A stretch of 34,099 nt of DNA, from NCBI GenBank assembly GCA_041663565.1, contig JBAYMJ010000015.1, positions 1-34,099 of the forward strand. The letters are read 5' to 3'. The translations under genes were made by a program, and so were the position numbers. Of this stretch, positions 28,000 to 34,099 are shown one piece after another. This DNA comes from CAINOH01 sp041663565. GTDB lineage: Archaea; Micrarchaeota; Micrarchaeia; Norongarragalinales; CAINOH01. The notes below the pieces were generated by a model. That model had not been told where the DNA came from, did not search any database, and was given only the letters and a program-made list of their open reading frames with translations. Every line of letters begins with the position of its first letter. The first letter of the stretch is position 1.

Positions 28000-29514
28000 A
28001 TGGTGAAAAAGAAGGCATTCCCGCTGAAGGCAGTGCTTGCAGCAACGGGAATAGTGGCAGTCATACTCATCGTCGCGCTCGCCGCGATTCCGCAGGGCAA
28101 CAACGCCCAAATCAACATCAAGTGGAATAGCCTTGCAGACGCGCAGAAGGCGCCGGACTCGGAATCCCCGAAGGCGGTTGAGATCACGGTGTACCAGGCA
28201 GCCGACACGTACAGCCAGGTTTACTGGAACAACGGGTACCACTCCACCAACCAGGCGCTCAACTACAACCCGTCCGACGGGATTGCGCTCGTGAAGGAGA
28301 CGCGCAACGTCAACATCCCTGCAGGGCTTGCAAGCCTCGCCATCAAGGGCACCTCGGCGTTCCTCGACCCGACAAGCGTGCACCTTTCCGACCTTTCGGG
28401 AAAGTCGCTTTCCATACTCGAGCAGAACTACGATTATGACTTGGTGGACGGCTACAAGCTCCTTGACAAGTACATTGACAAGCAGGTCACGGTCAAGTCA
28501 GGAAACGACACGACTACGGGCATACTGCTTTCCGCAAGCGGCCCGGTAATCAAGACCGCAAGCGGCGTGACCGTGCTTTCAGGCTACGACAAGGTTGACT
28601 TCCCGTCGCTTCCCGAAGGCCTCATCACCACGCCCACGATAAGCTGGCTTCTGGACTCGCAGTCCGCAGGCAGCCGCGACGTCGAGGTGAGCTACCTTAC
28701 AAGCGGCCTGAACTGGAACGCAAACTACGTCGCCATCGACAACGCGGATGACACCAAGATATCCCTCCAAGGGTGGGTGTCGCTGCGCAACGACGCGGGC
28801 ACCACGTTCAAGGACGCCAAGCTCAAGCTCGTCGCAGGCGACGTGAACGTGGTGAGGCAGACGCCGTACCCGACTTACGAGGGCATGGACTCCGCAAGCG
28901 GGATAAAGGTCGCAGGAGTCACCGAGCAGTCGTTCTTCGAGTACCACCTCTACACGCTTGAGAGGCCGACGACAATCGCGTCGGGCCAAGTCAAGCAGGT
29001 GGAGATGACAAGCGCAAGCGACGTCGCCACCAAGAAGGAATACGTGTTCGACGCCTCGTCAAGCTCCAAGGTCGCCGTGACGCTCTCGTTCAACAACACC
29101 GAGAAGGCCGGGCTTGGGATTGCGCTGCCCAAGGGCAAGGTGCGCGTGTACAAGGCGGACTCTACCGGGTCGCTGCAGTTCCTCGGCGAGGACTCGATAG
29201 ACCACACGCCCAAGGACGAGGCGGTGACGCTCTCCATCGGCAACGCGTTCGACATAGTGGGCGAGAAGACCACTACTGCCACCGAATACAGCGGAAGCTG
29301 CGCAAACAGGTACTCGTACAACATCACCCTGCGCAACCACAAGAGCGAGGCGGTGACTGTCAAGGTAATCGAGCACGCATACGGCGAGTGGGACGTGACG
29401 AGCGAGACTGCAACTCACACCAAGGACTCGGCGTACCAGCTTTCCTGGAACGTGCCGGTTGCGGCCGACGGCTCGGCAACAGTCCTGTACACGATAAGGT
29501 CAGTGACTTGCTAA
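28000..29514 (+). CDS. Membrane-anchored DUF4139-domain surface protein
   Basis: A 504-aa protein with an N-terminal hydrophobic segment (LKAVLAATGIVAVILIVALA) that is a signal peptide or anchor. The outer part has the DUF4139 pattern: VEVSYLTSGLNWNANYVAID, then GWVSLRNDAGTTFKDAKLKL with AGDVNVV, and YNITLRNHKSEAVTVKVIEH. It is beta-rich with N-glycosylation sites (NDT, NNT, NIT). The function of the family is unknown; its members are mostly exported. ATG 28000 follows GGGTG by 8 nt; the upstream ATG at 27979 precedes that site and is rejected. It is followed by a strong T-rich terminator. Confidence 0.88.
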   Translation: MVKKKAFPLKAVLAATGIVAVILIVALAAIPQGNNAQINIKWNSLADAQKAPDSESPKAVEITVYQAADTYSQVYWNNGYHSTNQALNYNPSDGIALVKETRNVNIPAGLASLAIKGTSAFLDPTSVHLSDLSGKSLSILEQNYDYDLVDGYKLLDKYIDKQVTVKSGNDTTTGILLSASGPVIKTASGVTVLSGYDKVDFPSLPEGLITTPTISWLLDSQSAGSRDVEVSYLTSGLNWNANYVAIDNADDTKISLQGWVSLRNDAGTTFKDAKLKLVAGDVNVVRQTPYPTYEGMDSASGIKVAGVTEQSFFEYHLYTLERPTTIASGQVKQVEMTSASDVATKKEYVFDASSSSKVAVTLSFNNTEKAGLGIALPKGKVRVYKADSTGSLQFLGEDSIDHTPKDEAVTLSIGNAFDIVGEKTTTATEYSGSCANRYSYNITLRNHKSEAVTVKVIEHAYGEWDVTSETATHTKDSAYQLSWNVPVAADGSATVLYTIRSVTC

Positions 29515-29529
29515 GAAGCAGACGTTGAT

Positions 29530-29655
29530 GGCGGGTTTGTTTTTTCCGCCCGATTTTCTTTTTTTTTCTTTTCCTTTCTTCTGTTATTTTTCTTTCCTTA
29601 TTTTTTTAAAATCAGTTTTCGGTTTCTTCTGTTTTTTCTTTTCCCTGCTTTTACA
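29530..29655 (+). terminator. Terminator hairpin and long pyrimidine-rich tract
   Basis: GGCGG (29530-29534) pairs with CCGCC (29546-29550) across a T-rich loop, and about 100 nt of almost pure T/C follow, with T runs up to 9. It ends the DUF4139 transcript. It lies between convergent genes. Confidence 0.6.
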
Positions 29656-29657
29656 GA

Positions 29658-30605
29658 CTACTTTTTCTTTCCCGCAATCTCGGCAAAGTATTCCGCGGTC
29701 TTTTCCAACCCCTGCTCGAGGCCAATCTTGGGCTCCCAGCCGAGCTTGGACTTCGCAAGCCGGATGTCGGGCTTCCTCTGCTTGGGGTCGTCCTGTGGAA
29801 GCGGGAGGAACTTGGTTTCGAGCTTCTTCCCAAGAACCTTGCCGACCTTTTCAGCAAGCTCCAGAAGAGTGAATTCCTTGGGGTTGCCCAGGTTCACCGG
29901 GCCGGTGAAGCTTGCGGGCGAGTCCTCCATCCGCACGAAGCCGTTGATTAGGTCATCCACATAGCAGAACGAGCGCGTCTGCTTTCCGGTTCCGTAAATG
30001 GTGAGCGGCTTTCCGGAAATTGCCTGCACAAGGAAGTTGCTCACCACCCTGCCGTCCTCCGGGTCCATCAGCGGGCCGTAGGTGTTGAAGATGCGCACTA
30101 TCTTGATGGGGTTTCCGGTCTTGCGCCAGTATTCCATCAGCAGCGTTTCAGCACCGCGTTTCCCCTCGTCATAGCAGGAGCGGATTCCAACAGGGTTCAC
30201 GTTTCCCCAGTAGGATTCCGGCTGGGGATGGACAACGGGGTCGCCGTAGACTTCGGAAGTCGATGAGTGGAAAAGCGGGGTCTTGGTTGGAGTGACGTAC
30301 TCGATTGCGTTCCAGACTCCCCACACCGAGGTGCGGAACGTCTGGATGGGGTCCTTCTGGTACCTCGGCGGGGATGCCGGGCAGGCAAGGTTATAGACGA
30401 AATCGAACTCGCCCATCTTGGGCCAGGGCTGGACTATGTCGTGTTTTGTGAACTCGAACTTGTCGAACCCCTTTAGCAGGTCAACGTTGCGGCCAAACCC
30501 AGTGCTCAGGTCGTCCAGCCCGACCACTTCGTGTCCTTGCAAAAGCAGGCGCCTGCAGAGGTTTGCGCCAAGGAAGCCGGCTGCGCCGGTGACAAGATAT
30601 CTCAT
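29658..30605 (-). CDS. uxs: UDP-glucuronate decarboxylase (UDP-xylose synthase type)
   Basis: A 315-aa extended SDR that turns UDP-glucuronate into UDP-xylose for surface glycans. The NAD-binding motif is TGAAGFLGANL near residue 6. The catalytic Tyr145 and Lys149 are in SCYDEGKR. The segments LACPASPPRYQKDPIQTF and ESYWGNVNPVGIRSCYDEGK are signatures of UDP-glucuronate decarboxylase rather than UDP-glucose epimerase. Length is that of the short, soluble bacterial/archaeal form. It is divergent from the flippase gene, 117 nt apart, and belongs with the envelope genes that follow. Confidence 0.93.
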   Translation of the reverse strand: MRYLVTGAAGFLGANLCRRLLLQGHEVVGLDDLSTGFGRNVDLLKGFDKFEFTKHDIVQPWPKMGEFDFVYNLACPASPPRYQKDPIQTFRTSVWGVWNAIEYVTPTKTPLFHSSTSEVYGDPVVHPQPESYWGNVNPVGIRSCYDEGKRGAETLLMEYWRKTGNPIKIVRIFNTYGPLMDPEDGRVVSNFLVQAISGKPLTIYGTGKQTRSFCYVDDLINGFVRMEDSPASFTGPVNLGNPKEFTLLELAEKVGKVLGKKLETKFLPLPQDDPKQRKPDIRLAKSKLGWEPKIGLEQGLEKTAEYFAEIAGKKK

Positions 30606-30722
30606 TTTAACACAGCAAACAGATTATGAACTCCGAAGTAATATAGTAATTTGCCTTACAGACGAAACGTCGTCCCATCTTGCGCCGCCCAAAGGGCGCG
30701 TCCGACCAAAGAGTGCTTCCGC

Positions 30723-31967
30723 ATGATTTCCCGCATTTCCCGGCTTTATGAAAAAGAGAAGGGCGGCTTCCTGTTCCTCGGGTTGGTGGCCAACGCCTGT
30801 GCAATCGCAAGCATGGGAATATCCTACCTGTTCAACATACTGATGGCCCGGAGCCTCAGCCTTTCCGACTTCGGGCTTCTCGGAGTTGCGATAGCGTACT
30901 TTACCATCCTCACCATCCCGGGAGGCAGCCTGAGCACCATACTGACCCGCGAGTTTTCCAAGCTCAAGAAAGCCGGAAAGGAGCGCGAAATTGCTTTCCT
31001 CTCCATAGAATACGCCAAAAAGGCCCTTCTATACAGCGGGTTGGTCACGCTCCTTGTCATTGCTTGGGCACTCCTGACATCCAGGCCTGAAGTCGTCCTG
31101 ATGGTGCTGATGGTGCCGCTGAGCTATGCCATCACCCCGCTCAACAGCGTGCTGCAATCCTCCGAACGGATAGTAGCCCTCTCAATCCTCGGTTTGCTGG
31201 GAAGCATCCTCAAACTTGGTCTCGGATTCCTTGCCGTTGTCCTTGGCCTGGGGCTTTTGGGCGTTGCCGGCGTCATACCCGCATCCGCACTTGTAATCTG
31301 CATAATCACATTCCTTCTGCTTCGGGAGTTCCTTTCAAGGAAATCAAAGCACGACCTGAGCCTGAGGAAGGCGCTTTCGCTGACAACCGCAATCCTAGTA
31401 ATCCAAGGCCTGTTCCTTTACGCCGACCTGTTTGCAGTCCAGAATTTCTTGGGAAACGCGCAGACCGGACTCTACAACGTGGCCGAGACTACCGCAAAGA
31501 TAACCTATTTCCTCTCAGGAGCGGTGGTTCTCGTCCTTTTGCCGAAAATGGCGAAGCTGGACTTTTCACGAAACAAAAAGGAGATTGCACTGCTCCTGCT
31601 TGGCGGCGCAGGGTTCCTCCTGCCTCCGGCGCTTGCGCTGATAGGCTTCCCGTCCGAAATCGTGCTCTTCTTCTACGGCGGCAAGTTCGCACCTGCGATA
31701 CCCGCGTTCCAGGCGCTTGCAGTAGGGTTCCTGCTCTACGCTATCTTCAACGTCGTGCAGTACGCGCTGCTTGCCAAGGGCAAGGAAAGGGACGTGCTTG
31801 CCATCAACGCCGTCGGCCTGGTCCTGCACGTGCTCCTGCTTGCCTACTTCGTGCCCCTGCAGGGCCTCGTGGGAGCCGGGATTGCGGTCATAATCTCCTC
31901 AACCGCACTACTTTTGGCCAGCTTGATTGCGTTGCTTGGGTACACCCGGGTAAAAACCGGCAAATAG
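30723..31967 (+). CDS. Polysaccharide/lipid-linked oligosaccharide flippase (MATE/MVF-fold)
   Basis: A 414-aa polytopic protein with about twelve hydrophobic helices. It begins MISRISRLYEKEKGGFLFLG, then the typical first-helix pair around ISYLFNILMARSLSLSDFGL, a pattern shared with polysaccharide biosynthesis (Wzx/RfbX-like) flippases. These move lipid-linked glycans outward. The region near FYGGKFAPAIPAFQALAVGF matches the family's second half. ATG 30723 is chosen; an upstream extension to 30651 is compositionally unlike the protein. Neighbours for sugar-nucleotide synthesis and a glycoprotein fit a glycosylation role. Confidence 0.9.
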   Translation: MISRISRLYEKEKGGFLFLGLVANACAIASMGISYLFNILMARSLSLSDFGLLGVAIAYFTILTIPGGSLSTILTREFSKLKKAGKEREIAFLSIEYAKKALLYSGLVTLLVIAWALLTSRPEVVLMVLMVPLSYAITPLNSVLQSSERIVALSILGLLGSILKLGLGFLAVVLGLGLLGVAGVIPASALVICIITFLLLREFLSRKSKHDLSLRKALSLTTAILVIQGLFLYADLFAVQNFLGNAQTGLYNVAETTAKITYFLSGAVVLVLLPKMAKLDFSRNKKEIALLLLGGAGFLLPPALALIGFPSEIVLFFYGGKFAPAIPAFQALAVGFLLYAIFNVVQYALLAKGKERDVLAINAVGLVLHVLLLAYFVPLQGLVGAGIAVIISSTALLLASLIALLGYTRVKTGK

Positions 31968-31977
31968 ATGGAAGTAA

Positions 31978-31989
31978 GGGGTTTCTAAC
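31978..31989 (+). repeat. Copy 1 of the 12-nt direct repeat GGGGTTTCTAAC
   Basis: The same 12 nt recur at 32082-32093, just before the surface-protein start. This copy lies right after the flippase stop. Confidence 0.5.
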
Positions 31990-32031
31990 CTTTCATACTT
32001 TTTCATACTATTTGTAAAAAATTGATTAACC

Positions 32032-32039
32032 TTATATAC
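32032..32039 (+). promoter_or_regulatory. Strong TATA box of the surface-protein gene
   Basis: TTATATAC, preceded by an A-rich stretch, is the closest match to the archaeal TATA consensus in the window. It leaves a leader of about 35 nt. Confidence 0.65.
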
Positions 32040-32081
32040 CAAAATTTCGATACATACTAAGTCGTTTTCATCAAAAGTAGA

Positions 32082-32093
32082 GGGGTTTCTAAC
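32082..32093 (+). repeat. Copy 2 of GGGGTTTCTAAC, at the ribosome-site position
   Basis: Lies 2 nt before the ATG at 32096. Its GGGG could base-pair with the 16S tail (CCUCC) and act as the ribosome site. Confidence 0.5.
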
Positions 32094-32095
32094 AC

Positions 32096-34066
32096 ATGGT
32101 ATCTGCAGGTTCCCGTATAGGAAAAATCGCGAGTAACAAGCTGCTCATTTCCGCAGTGTTTGCTGTGGGAATCATCGCGGCGCTGTTCTACTCGGTGCCC
32201 GCGTACGCATTCACCATCGCCAACGGCGTGGCAGCAAACGTGAACGGGACCACGACAATAACATATAATGCTACAATCTACAAGGTCACCGACGAAGCAA
32301 TAGGCAACGTTTCGGCAAAGCTCTGGCACACCTCAACAATAGGCTCCACGCCAGGCAAGGACTACGTCTACGCGACCAGCTGCACCCCCAGCTACTACGC
32401 AGCACCTGACGGATATTCAACCAGCGGATACAGCCCCAACGGATACGGGTTCACTGACATCGGAAACCTCGGATACGGATACAATGCCGACACTGCAGGA
32501 TATGAATACTTCTACGGGACTGGCTACGGCTATGGATACACTGCCGACGCAAGTGCACCGTTGTTCTGCATCTTCGAGTTCAAGAACCTTGACTACGGCG
32601 TGCCATACACCAACGCGACAATCTACATCAACGATGTACAGGTCCAAATACTGGCACTTAATCCAGCCATATACATATTCGACTACCCGACGCTCTTCTC
32701 ATCGATAAAGACTTCACTTGCGACACACAACGTCACCACCAACATCGATGAGTGCGGCGCTACCGCGACCGCCTGCACTGGCCTGTACTTCAACGCGACA
32801 ACCGCTTCGAACGGAAGCATCGGCGCGAACGTGACTTTCACGGGCACCCTCGACCTTACGTCGTCAAGCACCGTCGCATTCCTGCAGAGCTTCGGCTCAA
32901 ACATGCAGGCTTCACAGGGCATGGTGCAGATTAACGCCACCAACTCGGCGGCTTTCGCAGCAGCGGGGACCCAGATAACACTCTTCGGCCTGCCCAACTA
33001 CGGCGCGGTGCTGCCTTCGCTCACCGTGACTTACGACAACGGCACAATCTCGACCAGCCCGTCTGAAGTCACCGGCTTGACTTACACCAACACCACGGGA
33101 GTACTCGTTTTCTCGGCTTCGCACTTGTCGAAGTACGACGTGAACGTCCCGCGCCTGGCGAACGAGTCGTCATTCACCCTCACTAGCGTGAACAGCGAGG
33201 TCGTGATGAACGGGGCGAGCCCGAACTTCACGGTGGCCATACCGTCAAACGCGGTCTCGGCCGTGCTCAACGCAACTGCGTTCATGTGGACCAACGGGAC
33301 CGTTGCGGCGACCATACCCACTTCGGTTGGTGCGACTTCGACGTCCTCCCTGCTTTCGGGCACTGTGAACGTCACGTTCCCGGCAAGCATCATAGTATAC
33401 GGGCCTGCCGGCTGGAACGGCCAGATTAACCTTCCGATAGTCAAGCCGACTTCGGTTGCGACCGTGAACCCTGACTCAGGCTACACTACCACGACTTACG
33501 CGGTAATTGACGTGGGCTACGGGGACGAGCAGCTGAACTTCTCCAAGGCGGTGCGCATCGTCATACCCGGGATGAAGGACAAGCTTGCTGCGTTCAAGCG
33601 CGGAAGCACCGTCACCACCATAACGACGAACTGCACGGGCGACACCCAGACTGACGGGAACAGCCTCGGAGCCGGCATGGAGTGCAAGATAAACTCGGGC
33701 AACGACCTGGTAATCTGGACGAAGCACTTCACGCAGTTCATCGCGTACACGCAGAACCTGACGACATCAAGCGGCTCGACGACTTACACGTACACATACA
33801 CTACCGCAACGCCGACTCCCAGCGCGCAGCCGAGCACGACTGCAACTGTGACGCCGACACCGACTACTGCTATGCCGAGCCCGTCGCCGATTGCGAGCCC
33901 GACTGAAACGACCACAAGCACCGCAACGCCGACAAGCACCGTTTCTGCGACACCGACGACTCCGGCCAATGGAACGACCGGCGGTGACAACACGCTCTGG
34001 ATAATCGCCATCGTGGTGGTCATAATCGGCGCGGGCGCGTACTTCTTCCTCCAGAAGAAGCAGTAA
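32096..34066 (+). CDS. Large surface glycoprotein (S-layer-like) with stalk and C-terminal anchor
   Basis: A 656-aa protein. A signal peptide (about 1-38: KLLISAVFAVGIIAALFYSV, then PAYA) is followed by a beta-rich outer region with many Asn-X-Ser/Thr sites (for example NGT, NTT, NAT, NVS, NVT). Residues about 100-150 are rich in Tyr and Gly (GYSPNGYGF, GYGYNA, YGTGYGYGY). After about residue 560 comes a Thr/Pro/Ser stalk with TPTP and PSPSP repeats. The end is a membrane span (TLWIIAIVVVIIGAGAYFFL) and QKKQ. The strong promoter and frequent-codon use suggest high expression. I infer the main surface-layer protein or a major adhesin. Confidence 0.88.
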   Translation: MVSAGSRIGKIASNKLLISAVFAVGIIAALFYSVPAYAFTIANGVAANVNGTTTITYNATIYKVTDEAIGNVSAKLWHTSTIGSTPGKDYVYATSCTPSYYAAPDGYSTSGYSPNGYGFTDIGNLGYGYNADTAGYEYFYGTGYGYGYTADASAPLFCIFEFKNLDYGVPYTNATIYINDVQVQILALNPAIYIFDYPTLFSSIKTSLATHNVTTNIDECGATATACTGLYFNATTASNGSIGANVTFTGTLDLTSSSTVAFLQSFGSNMQASQGMVQINATNSAAFAAAGTQITLFGLPNYGAVLPSLTVTYDNGTISTSPSEVTGLTYTNTTGVLVFSASHLSKYDVNVPRLANESSFTLTSVNSEVVMNGASPNFTVAIPSNAVSAVLNATAFMWTNGTVAATIPTSVGATSTSSLLSGTVNVTFPASIIVYGPAGWNGQINLPIVKPTSVATVNPDSGYTTTTYAVIDVGYGDEQLNFSKAVRIVIPGMKDKLAAFKRGSTVTTITTNCTGDTQTDGNSLGAGMECKINSGNDLVIWTKHFTQFIAYTQNLTTSSGSTTYTYTYTTATPTPSAQPSTTATVTPTPTTAMPSPSPIASPTETTTSTATPTSTVSATPTTPANGTTGGDNTLWIIAIVVVIIGAGAYFFLQKKQ

Positions 34067-34081
34067 GCGGCTACGGATGAA

Positions 34082-34098
34082 AGGGGCGTAACGCCCCT
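34082..34098. terminator. Perfect hairpin after the surface-protein gene
   Basis: AGGGGCG-TAA-CGCCCCT forms a 7-bp stem with a 3-nt loop, 15 nt after the stop. It ends at the window edge, so any T run after it is not seen. Confidence 0.5.
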
Positions 34099-34099
34099 A

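Noticed and set aside
29525..29872. Plus-strand open frame beginning in the T-rich tract
   Set aside because: Its Phe-rich start is only the pyrimidine tract being translated, and the rest is antisense to uxs.
1..34099. CRISPR arrays, insertion sequences, rRNA, phage genes
   Set aside because: No regularly spaced repeats, transposase motifs, rRNA stretches or structural phage genes were found on reading both strands.

Overview
The window is a gene-dense, GC-rich stretch of an archaeal chromosome. The archaeal signs are a fibrillarin-like 2'-O-methyltransferase, an LSm protein, ribosomal protein S17e, an MBF1-type zinc-ribbon/HTH factor, FEN-1 with a C-terminal PIP box, an archaeal/eukaryal-type ATP-dependent DNA ligase, AlaX, TATA boxes about 25-30 nt ahead of starts, GGTG-type ribosome sites, and tRNA introns with bulge-helix-bulge geometry. 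Introns in the D- and T-loops rather than the anticodon loop recall DPANN (Micrarchaeota-like) and some thermoproteal genomes. That lineage guess is inference only. No CRISPR array, insertion sequence or rRNA was seen.

Region 1 (1-9.6 kb): the tail of an unidentified gene, flpA, a PIN/AbrB toxin-antitoxin pair with an operator-like palindrome, a class I/II aminotransferase, a membrane pyrophosphatase with the K+-independent signature, a fused PyrF-PyrE protein in OMPDC-OPRT order followed by a small unknown gene, a membrane-anchored protein, a riboflavin/lumazine-synthase-like protein, and a metallo-beta-lactamase/beta-CASP nuclease.

Region 2 (9.6-13.7 kb, all minus strand): alaX, tRNA-Ala(GGC) split by a T-loop intron, LSm, a MinD-like ATPase overlapping a DUF2226-like partner, a NYN-domain protein, TatD and tRNA-Ile(GAT).

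Region 3 (13.9-22.2 kb): a bacterial-type metK behind a perfect palindrome, fen, MBF1, a site-2 protease with PDZ, an HPF-like small protein, two envelope proteins, DNA ligase, and a second M50-like membrane protein with a Cys/His cluster at its N terminus.

Region 4 (22.3-27.8 kb) is the least explained part. It holds a SemiSWEET, a two-gene small-protein operon, a 373-aa orphan overlapping an Hsp20-like gene tail to tail, a possible 28-aa gene, tRNA-Gln(TTG) with two introns (D-loop and T-loop), rps17e, and a HerA/FtsK-like protein whose Walker A motif is lost, flanked by two coiled-coil proteins.

Region 5 (28-34.1 kb) is devoted to the cell envelope: a secreted or anchored DUF4139 protein, UDP-glucuronate decarboxylase, a polysaccharide flippase-like transporter, and a large, probably abundant surface glycoprotein with a Tyr/Gly-rich segment, a Thr/Pro/Ser stalk and a C-terminal membrane anchor.

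The most rewarding items are the paired noncanonical tRNA introns, the degenerate HerA-like protein, the DUF2226-MinD pair, the reversed UMP-synthase fusion and the bacterial-type MetK. No stretch above 300 bases lacks a gene.
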